Shown here in pieces: positions 51,953-64,000 of a stretch of DNA of 64,000 nucleotides. The DNA is taken from contig JAYMSP010000108.1 of assembly GCA_036897095.1 (NCBI GenBank), positions 1-64,000 on the forward strand, given 5' to 3'. A program made the translations under genes and the position numbers. Position 1 is the first letter of the stretch. Every line of letters starts with the position of its first letter. The notes beneath the pieces are model-generated. The model was given only the letters and a program-made list of their open reading frames with translations, did not search any database and had not been told where the DNA came from. This DNA comes from Plantago elongata (Eukaryota; Streptophyta; Magnoliopsida; Lamiales; Plantaginaceae).

Positions 51953-53913
51953 ATGGGTACTCGAGAGGTATACGAACAGAAGATACGCAAAGGCAATCTC
52001 TATCACGATCCCACCATGAAACCTGGCCTCGGTACTGCTCGTTGCCCAAGATGTCTCAGTCTCGTATCCCCTTCCAAGGTACATACATACATACATACAT
52101 ACATACGGTTTTCAATTTTTCGATCCCTGCTCCTTTTGCTCAGCCGTCCGATTTGTGATGAAACAGGAGGATGCAGAGTGGAAAATCAGTCCGGTTCTAC
52201 ATGATACAGCTGCGGTAGTAAGTATTGTTTCCTGAGTTTCTGATCATGTGTAGCTCGTTGTTTTGGTTTCGGGTTTCGTTCTGCTGTTGCCTGTAGAGTT
52301 TGGTTTGTATTTCTAACGCAGCTCGTGAAATTATATGACAATTGAGTGAGTTTCAATGTTGAGAAAATGATTAGTATCATAAAATTGGGCGCGTTTTGTT
52401 CCGTAAGAGCGTAGATAATTTAATCGATGATTTGATATGGCTAGGGCATGTTTACAATTTACTTTCTGCACCATGTTTTTTAGGGTACTGATATGACAAG
52501 GGAAATGGTGCTCCATAACTAACATGTATAGTCGAACATGGATAGAATCTTTAAGCTCGTACTGAATCGTACATCATACCATAGAATCTAATGTAGTTCA
52601 CTTCTGGTTGTTTAGCTGGAGTTGTTAGGGCCAGATTGAGCATTAGGTCTGGAAAGGATGCCGCTGAAATTAATTTCTTTTTAGCCAAAGGCTATATCAT
52701 CTACTGTAGAAACCAATTCTATAGTAGCAATTGACTCAATATTTGATCTGAATGTTGAAATCCTGAGCCAAAACACTGCTTATTAATTTTCAATATCATG
52801 TGAGTTTTCTTTCTTTTCCCATGTAGAGAGTCTAGAGACTGAACTGCTTGATTTCTATAGCAAGCTTATATTCCCTGTATCTGAAAAATGCAATGACTAC
52901 TGGGAGAAGGAAAAGTGGATCATATCATAGGCCAATTGGCAAATGATCCCCAATTCCCCATCTTCATCATGATCTGATCTTGCCACCTTTATAATGCTTT
53001 TATCCTTTGAACAGGTTGGGACTGGATTGGGCGCAATGATTAGTGCTGTTAGTGGTTTCAATAGTGGTATATAATACATTCACACCGTTATTGATCCATC
53101 AAGCATAATTCATGTTGTTGTCTATAAATTTCCACTCCTTACCATGTAAATTTGTCCAGGAATTCCTTATTTGCAGAAGCCTTTGAGAGGGCAAAAGTGG
53201 CTTCCTCTACTTGTTGGGGTATGGTTCAACTTTTCTGGGGATCCTATAATTAGTTTAACCTTTGAGCTTTGATTTTTTTGGTGAATTTCCATAACCACAA
53301 CCATCATGTTTCCATGTCTGAACTCTGTTCATGTTTGACAGCTTCCTCCCCTGGCCATTTACTCTGCTGCTAGTGCTGCTTTTGGAGGTAGTTCATCATC
53401 TGAATTTAAGCATTTTGTTTGATCCATATAACTTTTAAATCTGCAACTTCATGTAGTCGTGGACCAAATTTTCATCTAATACAGTCGTAAACCTTGAATG
53501 ATAAATGTTGATATTTGGTTCATTCCAAATGGATAATTGTAGTAGCGAGAACTTAAAATATATACATTATAGCTAAATAAGTAAATGACCTCAGTGTTGT
53601 AGTACTTATTGCAAAAACAATTACCTAGATGTAATTCCGTTCCCACGTTTTCTCCAATTCCTATGGAGACTGCACACTACTTTTAACGCAAGAAATGTTT
53701 CGACTTTAACGTTCTTTTTTGGGAGCCTGAACCTTACTCTTTTCTTGTGATCGTTGGATCTGATGACACCTTAATTTTGCAGCATATGCACTTCCACAGT
53801 TTTCCCAACTAGCTGTAACATCCTATTATACCGCCTCAAGTGCTTCTATTTATGGAGTTTCGTTGATCACTCGACACATAGAAGAGGATCGTGCATCAAA
53901 AACTCAAACATGA
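51953..53913 (+). CDS. Conserved plant membrane protein of unknown function, 154 residues, 6 exons
   Basis: Exons 51953-52078, 52167-52217, 53015-53066, 53160-53218, 53342-53387, 53783-53913; 465 nt, all GT-AG with matching phases. The N-terminal third is hydrophilic (MGTREVYEQKIRKGNLYHDP, then KPGLGTARCPRCLSL) with a CxxC pair at Cys31/Cys34 that could bind a metal or form a disulfide. A glycine-rich segment (VGTGLGAMISAVSGFNSGIP, 60-79) follows, then two hydrophobic stretches at about 90-115 and 122-140. It ends in a charged tail (TRHIEEDRASKTQT). I recall similar short proteins in other plants, all unannotated as far as I know. There is no signal peptide; organelle or ER membrane location is a guess. 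Intron 1 holds an ACAT microsatellite. The real ATG is at 51953. Confidence 0.8.
52081..52106. repeat. ACAT tetranucleotide microsatellite in intron 1
   Basis: Six and a half perfect ACAT units start two bases after the exon 1 donor, so the donor context (AAG then GTACAT) runs into the repeat. Confidence 0.9.
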
Positions 53914-54013
53914 AGAACTTAGTTGACTGGCTGCAGGTGCACAAAATCATATTTCACGTGGATCACTTATTGCTATATGTTGGACTCTGGTTGTGATTTG
54001 GGGAATTCACAGA

Positions 54014-54044
<31 letters not shown>

Positions 54045-56583
54045 ATGTATTACTTTATATTGCCATGGGTAGTTGCGAGAACAATTGTTTTGAAAAGGAG
54101 AAGGCTGCACCTTTAGACGAGATTTAAAGTCCTGTACTTTTTTTTTCTCCTCCAGATTGAATTAAGTTTTAGGTTTTGACTGCGTTATTCTTTAGTTATA
54201 GCAGCTTCACAGCACCGTTCCCTCCGAAAGACACACACACACACACTCATTCGATGGCCGCACATTTATCTGAAAAGCTAGGGCATAGGAACCAGTCCAG
54301 GTAATATCAACTCAGTTTTTCTATGATAAAATTTGACTTCTGAGGTACATAACAACGAATATACAGCAATGAAATTATAGGTGCCTTTGCTTAGCAGTTA
54401 GAAGAGATGTTGTCATGGGAGGAAATACCAGAGTAATTTCTAATTAGTGACTTTTTGCTCTGAAGTTTAGTAGAGACTGTTGTGCTTATATCTTCTTCAT
54501 TGATTATCTCACAAGGTTTCTTAATTCTCCAGTGTTTAGTATACCTTATTGAATTATTCTGGAGGTGAGGTTTTCTGTCCAATTTTACTGTCTACATGAC
54601 TGACTACATCTCATTTTCGTGGGTATTTCTCCCAGTGACAGCTTCCTTGTAGTTATTCGCTTTGGGCATTTGATCTATTGTAATTGTTTCTTTGTTTGCA
54701 CTATTTTATGCATCTGTACTCACTCGCGGCTAACACTTGCCTGTGATAAAATGTCAGACTTTCAAACATCAGAAACCAATACACATCCTTGGATCATCCC
54801 CCTTACATAATAAGTGAACTATTATTATCTGATTCCTCAAATGATATCGCCTCCTTTTTACATGACTACAGAATTTAGTGCTTTAATCTTAACCTGTGGA
54901 ACTTCCTAGTAAATTCATAGAGCTGAACAGTTGATCTGAGGAATCGATTTGTAATCCTTTGACAATGCATTTATGGTCTAATTGAGGTGGCCTTTTTCAC
55001 TTTAAACCATAATTTCTCCACTGTTGATTGAGGCTAAGCATATAACCAATAGACAACATCTCTCTTTACAATTATACTGCGGTGCAGCATATACTGTTGA
55101 CTTGAACAAAACGGATTCTATTCGGTGCAGAAGTTGGTTACTGAGGTAGTACTTGGGAGTTATGCCAAATCAGGGACACTATGTCATCGTTCCACTGCAC
55201 ATTATTATGTTCTGAAGTGAAATGCATAAGAGTCCAGAAAATAAGTGGTTCATGCTTTACCAATGCTGTGTGGTTTTAGAGTCCTCATGTAAAAATAATG
55301 TGATGTTTTATGTATTGAATTGGTCAATCTGATGACATTGCGATTTGTGATGACTGGTGATAAGGTACGTTAGGTAATTTAAATGTCTTTTGAAATGTGT
55401 AAAGGATAGCACTCAGTTGGTGGATTGACTGTGATTGGAGCTGTACTCAGTTTGAACAAGTCCTTGTGCATAATTTAACTTCAGAATTATGCAAACAGAC
55501 GTTGAATCAATTTGGTTTTATACTAAAATAACATAAACAAGTATAAGTATAATCCACCATTCCGTCTATCCAAATTTTCACGACTCCAAATTACTCTTAT
55601 ATTAAATTGAAATTTTATAAACCAAAGTTATATTCAGAAAATAAACTTGATCTATATAAGAATTTATTTTATTTTATTTCAGTTCATTTCTGTTTAATTA
55701 TTTTTTATATTACAATTTAGTTCATTTCTAACATAAAGAAGAAAGCCTAGTATCACTACTTTATTCTGATTGTTGGGGGCAGTCAACTGAGATTTATTCA
55801 TGTATCTTTTCTCTATAAAGTTTTCTTGTCAAGTTAACCGATAAGTAATCTAATGTAGCAAGGGTAATCGGAAAGAAATGCATTGATGATGAGGAATGAT
55901 CCTTAATTTATAAGTCTGTTTTAAGTGCTGAAAGTCGATCATACACCTAAAAGCGACAAATGATCACTACTTATACCAACCTTCCTTACAATTCAAGATA
56001 CATCGTACTGTATATCATAGTAACTCAGATATCATATCATAACCTGCAAGGGGGTCACTTGGTCGGTTCAAGTTAAAAATATCATCATCTTGGTCGCATA
56101 TTCAATGCCCAATCGGACCGAATTTACAGGTTCCCGAAATAAATTGAAGTAATAATTCGAATCAAGTTGGATTATGAACTGAGCCCTTCCTGTAAGTTGG
56201 AATAGAAAGTTCCACAGACAAACCTTAATTTATAGTATACGTGGAACAATGGCAGTACATCTATTGGTTTATAGTTGCATTTTCTAAAGTTTACTTCACG
56301 TCATAACAACAAGCAGACAAGTAGATTTATGAAGTAGTATTGTTTATTACCAAAGTCTTTAAGCCAAAGTCTTCTCTCCTTCTCAAGTCTTGTAGTCTAT
56401 GCAACTATGCAAGAACCAGAAGGCAATTTATAATGTCATTCTACATGTATTATAATTGACTTGACTTATTGATGTTGCTAGGCTAGCTTGTAGTTGCTAG
56501 CTACTTATACTCTTCCTGTTGGCCTCTCATTCAATCACCTATCTTCATCTGGTTTGGTTTGATGCCTGATCTGATATAAGCCT
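53914..56583. other. Intergenic between the unknown gene and the sorting receptor
   Basis: Left part is the 3' flank of the 154-residue gene. It contains a 28-base C run and a short AC repeat (54231-54245). No other gene is supported. Confidence 0.45.
54017..54044. repeat. Homopolymer of 28 C
   Basis: An uninterrupted C run on the plus strand (G on the minus strand), about 100 bp after the stop codon of the unknown gene. Such a run is rare in AT-rich plant DNA and error-prone in sequencing. Confidence 0.9.
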
Positions 56584-56591
56584 CTATAAAG
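56584..56591 (+). promoter_or_regulatory. TATA-like box of the sorting receptor
   Basis: CTATAAAG, 64 bases before the ATG at 56648. The spacing fits a leader of about 30 nt. Motif and position only. Confidence 0.5.
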
Positions 56592-56647
56592 TTTCTGATT
56601 CTTTCTTGGTAGACATAGATAGTTAGATTGAACGATTGTTCGTAAAT

Positions 56648-59346
56648 ATGGCTCCGTTGATGGTATGCATGCTAGTTTTATTAATCGCTAGTCTGGTGGA
56701 GTCGAGATTCGTGGTGGAGAAGAACAGCGTAACGGTGCTATCCCCGTATGATCTTATGTCGAAGCACGATGCTGCAATAGCTAACTTTGGTGTGCCGGAT
56801 TATGGTGGATCATTGATAGGTTCTCTCGTTTATCCATCAAAGGGTTCAGTTGGCTGCACTCCTTTTGAAGGAGATAAGCCTTTCAAGTCTAAGTCCTCTT
56901 ATCCTTCCATTCTTCTTCTTGATCGCGGTGAATGCTACTTTGCGTTGAAGGTTTGGAACGGGCAGCAAGCAGGTGCAGCTGCTGTCTTAGTGGCTGACAC
57001 GGTGGACGAATCTCTTATTACTATGGACTCCCCTGATGAGAGCTCAGACGCTGATAGATTCATCGATAAGATTGAGATTCCATCTGTGCTCATAGGCCAT
57101 TCATTTGGTGAGAAACTTAAGGAAGCAGTCAAGAAAGGTGAACAAGATCATGTGTTGGTGAAAATTGACTGGAGCGAGTCGATGCCTCATCCTGACCAAA
57201 GGGTCGAATACGAGTTTTGGACTAATAGCAATGACGAGTGTGGGATTAGGTGCGACGAGCAGATGAACTTCGTCAAAAATTTCAAGGGACACGCACAGAT
57301 TCTTGAGAAAGGCGGATACACGCAGTTCACACCTCATTATATAACGTGGTACTGTCCGCGTGCCTTTGTTAATAGTGACCAATGCAAGTCGCAGTGCATA
57401 AACCACGGAAGGTATTGCGCGCCTGATCCGGAGAAGGATTTTAGCGAAGGGTATCAAGGAAAAGATGTGGTGTTTGAGAATCTGAGGCAGCTATGCGTAC
57501 ATAGAGTTGCGAATGAGACCAACCGGTCATGGGTTTGGTGGGATTACGTGACGGATTTCCATATAAGGTGCTCCATGAAACGGAACAGATACAGCAAAGA
57601 ATGTGCTGGAGATGTCATGAAATCACTAGGTGACTAAATAACTTCTAGTCTTCTTACTACAGCAATTCATCACCAAATAGTAATCTCATATACTTATCTG
57701 TGTAAAATCAGGTCTGCCAGTTGAGAAAATATACAAGTGCATGGGTGATCCTGAAGCTGATGTGGAAAACCCAGTCCTCCAAATTGAGCAAGATCTTCAG
57801 GTTAGTTAATTGAAATTCACCCTGTCTAGCTAGCTATAAGTCTATTGTTTAATTTGTTCCAATTTCCTAAACTTAGGTTGGCCGTGGAAAACGAGGTGAC
57901 GTTACCATATTACCAACAATGGTGATAAATAATGTTCAATACAGAGGTTAGTTCGTTCAGAACACTTTATGGCAACATTGCTGTGTTTTTGTGCCTCGTA
58001 TGATGTCTTAAGAAGGAAAGTTCTTTGGACTTAAGTAGTAGTTTATCTGTCTGTGAAGGAAAGTTGGAGAGGAGTGCAGTACTCAAAGCACTATGTGCCG
58101 GTTTTAAGGAGACATCTGATCCTCCTATTTGCTTGAGCGGAGGTAAATTTAGCTCTTCATTGCATATCCTATTAATTGTAGCTATTCGTCAAACATATGA
58201 CTCAATTTTCCATGAATGATTGGTGTTGGTGAACAGATCTGGAGACGAATGAGTGTCTTCATGAGAATGGTGGCTGTTGGAAAGATCAAACAGCTAATAT
58301 AACGGCTTGTAAGGACACATTTAGGGGGAGAGTATGTGAGTGCCCCTTGGTGAACAATGTCCAATATGCAGGGGATGCATATGTATCGTGTAAAGGTGCA
58401 TTACTGATCCTTTTTATGCCAAATTGTACTGGCGCTGCTGTCTATACACACCTTGTTCCTAACCATTCCAATGGCGTGTGTATGCTTTGTGTCAAGGACA
58501 GCTGTTGGCCCCGGAAGATGTTCTGTTAACAATGGAGGATGTTGGTCGGATACCAGAAATGGACTAACATTTTCTGCGTGCATGGTCTCTATTAATCTCC
58601 ACCCTCCTTGCTCTTATAGAGATTTTCGTTCTTTTGTTTTCGAGGATTTATATATAATTTCTCTGTGGATATTGTAATCAGGGATCTGATATATCAGGCT
58701 GCAAATGCCCAGCAGGATTCCAAGGTGATGGTCATCAATGCCAAGGTGCGTGCTTCACCATCTCATATACCTTTCTTAAAAGTTCGAAAATTTCTTAGAA
58801 CTGATTTGATTTTCATATCCCATAGATGTGGATGAATGCAAACTAGGCACTGCCTGCCAATGTGATGGGTGCAGCTGTAAGAACACTTGGGGCGGAGTCG
58901 ATTGCAAATGCAAAGGAGATAAACTCTACATAAGAGAGCAGGACACGTGCATAGGCAAGTCGATCACTTTACTCGTTCTTCCTTCTCAATCTTTTCTCAT
59001 ACTTTTTTCTGAATCCTGACATTTATATTCACTGTCCAGAAAGGAATGGCTCTAAGATAGGGCAATCTTTCGCACTAATAGTGGTGGCTGTAGCACTGGG
59101 TGCCGTAGTTGCTGGTTACGTATTCTACAAATACAGGCTTCGGGTAAATTTCCTTACCGATTCATCAATAGCATCCATACACTTGCATTATGTTCCTAAC
59201 ATAACAAGTCCCTTGTTCATATCTGGCAGTCGTACATGGACTCGGAGATCATGGCAATAATGTCACAGTACATGCCGCTGGACAATCAGCAGAACCAAGT
59301 TGTCCATCACGAAACGGAACCTCTAAGAGAAGCTTCAGCAGTTTAA
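56648..59346 (+). CDS. VSR: Vacuolar sorting receptor (VSR/BP-80 family), 10 exons
   Basis: A type I receptor that binds NPIR-type or C-terminal vacuolar sorting signals and moves cargo between the trans-Golgi and the prevacuolar compartment. Exons: 56648-57629, 57712-57800, 57877-57946, 58059-58142, 58237-58395, 58502-58584, 58682-58745, 58826-58954, 59040-59143, 59230-59346; 1881 nt, 626 residues. Order: signal peptide (1-19), PA domain (~50-165), cysteine-rich central domain ([29 protein letters not shown]), EGF-like repeats ([20 protein letters not shown], calcium-binding [13 protein letters not shown]), membrane helix (~562-583), and cytosolic tail with YMPL (602-605), the tyrosine sorting signal. 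Intron 8 has a GC donor (ATAG then GCAAGT). The start is the ATG after the TATA-like box. It is convergent with the RRM gene. The VSR subtype is not resolved. Confidence 0.96.
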
Positions 59347-60224
59347 GCTGGGCACAGGTCTTTCCATGTTGATGAGTAGACCTCTTAACAGACACTTGAT
59401 ATATTCTTAAATACCTCGAAACGCAAGAAAAATAGAATCCCCTTCTTGATGTATATATGAAGTTTTGAGTTGTAAAAAATATAGGCATGGGACTATGGGA
59501 GTTTATAAAGAGCCGGGAAAAAGAAGCATATCCATAATCCATGGCAGTTTGTAACACTGAGATAATCCATTCTACATGTTGTATACAGTAAGCTTATGTA
59601 TTGTGAACATTGTGTAACAGTGTAAGTTTCGGATTTAATACACCATCAAACAATCATAAAGCAGTTGATAACCCCAGAGTAAAAATATCGTGCATTAGTC
59701 CGGATACGATTCGGTGGTTACAGCGACAAAAATAGGACGGTTTAGTTAGTAGGTAACAACTGTACTGCAAAATGAATTTGAGAATGGAGAATTCGCGTCT
59801 TAGCACAAATCAAAGCGTTGGAGACTTGGAGAGAATCAAAACTACAAATTATTTAGAAAATTTCATATGTAAAAATTCCTGACCCGACCCTGCCCACTCA
59901 ACCAACAGAAAAGATACTTATTAAAAAAAAAAGTATATCTATTACATATTTAAACAAGATTGTCGGAATTATGGACCAGATACATCATCAAACAAACTTC
60001 AAAGAAAATTTAAAATCAAGTGAACACTAAAGAAACCATTATGGTAAGCAGTCAGCTCTATAACCGAAAGATTAGGCGATGAGATATATCACTAATTCGT
60101 GAAGTGAACCTTAGGTTTCAGTCCGGGCATGGGGCCTCAGCCCGAGAACAACAAATAAAAGGACACATTTCCAGAATATACATTTCTCCAATTTATCAAG
60201 ATTCAAGACTAGGTAAGAACGTGA
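59347..60224. other. Convergent 3' region between the sorting receptor and the RRM gene
   Basis: 878 bp between two stop codons facing each other. It must hold both 3' UTRs. No gene is seen. Confidence 0.5.
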
Positions 60225-63200
60225 CTAGTTCGCAATTCGTTCAAACTTGACATTACCCTCGTCCAATACTGTCATGTGCTTTCTTTTTTTGGATAATTTA
60301 GCAGACGAATCTGTGAACTGAGCAGCTGTTCGTGCACGTAATTCTTCTAAGCTCTCACCCTCTTTGGCTCTCTCCAGAACCTGAAGAACCAGTAACAAGT
60401 CAAAACATACTTGTTGGAAGTAGAAAGCTTTTATTATGAAATACCACTTACCAAGTGACGGCCATATAAATGAGTATTCGAAAGAGCTTGAAGGGCATTC
60501 CGTGCTTCTTGCTTTGTGACATACTCTACAAAAGCAAAACCTCTGTGGCTCCCAATCTTCGTTGGTAACCGTAAACGCTTTATCTGTAGAGAACAAATCC
60601 AAAAGTTCTAAATCCAACAAAAGTTCTTCTCCGACACCACATGGAATTCAAATGAGCACATATATGGAGTATATGTGCCATACATTAAATTCAAAAGGAA
60701 AGGGATAACGAACAAAACATGAATTCGTACCTGACCGAATGGACTAAATAGTTGTCTGAGGTCCTTCTCTGTAGCCTGGAAAGCTACATTCCTTACGATC
60801 AATTTTGTGGAACTCCTGTCATTCTCAGTATTTTTAGTCAATGGTTCATCCTTTTTCACATTGCAAAGTTGCAACATGAGTGCGTGCCCGTCCAAAACAG
60901 TTCCCTGAAACAGCAATTGGAAGATAAGAAGGGAGGGCCACATAAAAATTATCCAACAGAATATTGGCCAGAACGGCAGATAGTGACCTGTAAGTCCTTG
61001 CAAATCTTCAGTGCTGTATCAACAGAATCAAACTCCACAAAACCAAAACCCATTGACACATACTTGCCATTCTTTAGATGCTTCTTCACCTAAATATGAT
61101 TGGTAAACTGTTATAAATTGAAAATTATGCTGCTCGCACGGATAAAGCCGAGAAAAAAAAAAGAATACCCTGACACTTAGTAGCTTTCCTCCTTTCATGT
61201 GCTCAGAGAAATGCTTCTTCACAGCCTCATCTGTCGTTCTGAAGTTCAGGTTCTTGACATACAATGAGCGTGACTGGCAAATATCATATTAAAGATTAAT
61301 ATCTCAAAGAAGAGCAGTTTTAATAAAGTTATTATCTGTATTACATATTATGTAACATGCCACGACGAATGATCAGTGTGACTCAGGAAAATAAAATGCA
61401 ATTTCTTTTTCTTTTTCCAATTTATTCTTTTTTCACCATTTTTAACATTATACAGCTGAAACTCTCAAAGTCGAATATTTTTTAGGAACTTATCATATGA
61501 ACCACATGTTATGTAACATCTCATGCTTTGGAAGAAACAAACAGAGCAATTGCAATATATAACCCATGAGATCAGGAGATGCCAACATATTTAATTAGAA
61601 TTACTCTTCATTGTTGACGTTGCCCAACCCCACCCCCAGAAAAAGCCTCGATGGAGCGAGGGTGATAATGCTTAATGCACTTCCACTCCTTAAATTTCTA
61701 TCAGAAACAGAATTTCAAGAAAAGGTATAAATATTAAGGTCGTGCTGCTTACCAAGTTTAGATTAGGACAAACCTTCATAATGCAGGAAGAATACATGTG
61801 CTATTACCGAAGATCAGACAATGGCAGAAGTTTATACTCAAAACTTTAGGTTGTTTAAGTAGGATAGGATATGAATGTCATTTTGTGGTAGTGTTATATC
61901 AAGTTGAGAGGTCCAGATAATTCAAGAACCTTTTTCCACATGGTAACCAGGGCATAATCAAGAAGTCCAGAGGGTGAAGTATAAACTAGTAGTCATGAAT
62001 CAAGGGCAGGCAGGAAGCAAAGAACAAGTACAATAGACAATTAACGATTGTTTTTTTATATCTAAATTCATATTATCATCAGTACCGTGGATCTATATAT
62101 ACAGCAACTTATCTAGCCATAAGGTGACATTTGGTCAGCACTCAGGGGTGGGGGTGCAGGGTGGGAAGTGCAAAGGAGTTGGGATGAGTAGGAAAGCAGC
62201 TTATAGCAGATGCTTCCAGTCAAGCATTCTGAATCGGCAACAAAATACATATAGCCAAAAATACCTCAATTCTATCAGGTTCAATGTCTGCGTCTGTAAT
62301 TTGTTCAACTAGGTCTACATTAGCTCTCTTAGTTTCAGGTTCGTCCATGTCGGTATTGTTCTCACCAATGGGTTGACTGAGAATATTGTCAGGAGCCCAT
62401 TCGAGATAGAGTGGGGCATCCCTGCAGTAACAGAAAATTATAAATCAACGAACAACAAGGAGAATATTGCCTTCAACTAGCAGTCTTACTATGATAAAGG
62501 GCACTATGAGTCTCCTTTCGTAATTGATTGTTAGCCATTTAGCTCAACATAAAGATAAATTGATACGGTGCTTCAACATTTTTCACATAGTCTGTAACAA
62601 TTTGAAAATTTTGAAGATAAATACTATAGGCTTAAAGTATACGACACCTGTAAGGAGTATCCCATGCAAAATCACTTTAATTAATCATAAAATATCATGA
62701 TACAATGTTAGTGCTCCTAGGCAGTCTGGGTCATCGTAAGAATCAAACCTCAAGAGCTACTTCAAAATTTACAATATTTAATCTCAAAACTGAAGCTCCG
62801 TTTTTTACCAACTAATTAATGGATTAAGAGAAGCAGGTCATATCTCAAAGACCATCCAAGATCCAGATTGTGTATTATGTAATTCAGACCGCCAATAGGG
62901 ATAATATATATGGGCAGTTTTATGTAATCATAGTATAAAATTTCCCTTTCAATCAAATCCCATTTCCTTCCATAATCGTGCATTCTCAATTCTTTTAACC
63001 CAAACACACTATATTCCGAAATTGCAACTCATATCTGGAAATAATCATAGAACATAATTCCCTTTCAATCAATTATGTTTCCTTCCATAATTGTATACTC
63101 TCAAAAAATTTCACTCGAACACAGTGTATTCCCACTTGCAACTCATATCTGGAACTAGTGAGATAGTTCAACACTTCATCATAAGATTAAATGCAATTAT

Positions 63201-64000
63201 CACACGTGGGAAGTCAACGCATGTATTGAGGGAGTATTTTGTTACACTAAAGTTGTAGAAATTATACTAGTGTAGACTGTAGAGTAGTAAAATGTTGATG
63301 GAAAATATGAAAAGCTGATTGAAATGTGTGTTTGGTAAACCAAATTCTCAATAATGATTAATAAGATAATAATTGAGAGTGATAATTGCTTAATAAACTA
63401 ATTTTCAAAAACTTAGCATATAATGATGAAGGTAATTGGAAACCATGTCCAGTGAATTTGGAATACCTACTGAAACCCAAATCTTTTTAGCCATGAATCT
63501 CATTCAGATTCTAGGTCAGAAAACAGTATATTAGAAAACATTTGACAATCTCCGCTATGTAGAGTTGCAAAACATACAATTAAAAACCACAGCTTGCATA
63601 ATGTATCTGATTCCATTAGCATGGGCATGACACAACAGCATAGAACCACACAATCAATGCTAGGATGCCAAAATTTAAGTAGATTTAATAACTAACAGTT
63701 GCTAATTCAACTTACTTGTAGCGCTTGTAAGCTAAACCTTTGAAAGCTGCACGTGCTTCAGCAGGTTGAAGAAATATTACCTGGGGTTCAACATAAACCC
63801 AATTAAAATACAATATGAAATTATGAATGTAGGATGTACTGATGGCCAATGATGACAACGTATCATCTTTTCCCGCACATAACCCAGCAACAATTGAAAA
63901 CTTAACACACATAAGTGTGATGTGAAAACATTTTATGTACATTAGGGCACAGCTTTACTCCAACAATAATCACGGAAGAGCAATACCACCATAGGCTTGT
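60225..64000 (-). CDS. Multiple RRM-domain protein, RBM19/MRD1 type (3' part, runs off the right edge)
   Basis: A nucleolar RNA-binding protein needed in yeast and animals for early pre-rRNA processing to 18S rRNA. Exons on the minus strand: part of one at 64000-63987, then 63780-63716, 62421-62265, 61273-61169, 61089-60988, 60904-60731, 60583-60452, 60380-60225. About 301 C-terminal residues are visible, all GT-AG and in phase. [25 protein letters not shown] is the end of a divergent RRM and its typical PLYLEWAP exit. An acidic linker follows, then an RRM with RNP2 LYVKNL and RNP1 GFGFVEF. The last RRM has RNP2 LIVRNV and RNP1 GFAFVEY. It ends in a basic KLSKKRKH tail. The PLYLEWAP signature and the order of the last RRMs match RBM19/MRD1. 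The N terminus lies outside the window. Confidence 0.88.

Overview
The window is plant nuclear DNA, almost certainly from a eudicot. The genes have many short introns with GT-AG borders, AT-rich introns and intergenic DNA, and plant-specific products: a GSO-type LRR receptor kinase, a vacuolar sorting receptor, a GT92 galactan synthase and an amino acid permease. I cannot name the species. All gene models below were joined by eye from splice sites, reading phase and family resemblance. In every complete model the exon lengths sum to a multiple of three.

Layout: 1-341 is the edge of an LTR retrotransposon (minus strand). 342-3272 holds local direct repeats and a Tourist-like MITE. 3273-5994 (-) is an AAP amino acid permease. 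8336-9016 (-) is TIM17. 10833-15430 (+) is a DCAF4-like WD40 protein, head to head with TIM17 and with a MITE between them. 15431-29099 is a 13.7-kb AT-rich stretch without a convincing gene; it carries MITEs, a SINE-like copy and tandem duplications. 29100-33586 (+) is CTP synthase in 20 exons. 36907-39484 (-) is a galactan synthase (GALS). 43783-48838 (-) is a GSO1/GSO2-like receptor kinase. 51953-53913 (+) is a conserved plant membrane protein of unknown function. 56648-59346 (+) is a vacuolar sorting receptor. 60225 to the right edge (-) is the 3' half of an RBM19/MRD1-type multi-RRM ribosome biogenesis protein, convergent with the receptor gene.

The genes do not form a pathway or operon; this is an ordinary mixture of housekeeping and signalling genes. 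I found no undescribed multi-gene system. The points most worth a second look are small: a four-codon upstream ORF whose stop overlaps the DCAF4-like start (TAATG); a GC-AG intron in the sorting receptor; a perfect 36-bp tandem duplication just upstream of the CTP synthase TATA-like box; a perfect 24-bp palindrome upstream of the receptor kinase; a six-copy Tourist-like MITE family with TTA target duplications; a pair of adjacent SINE copies; and the uncharacterised 154-residue protein.
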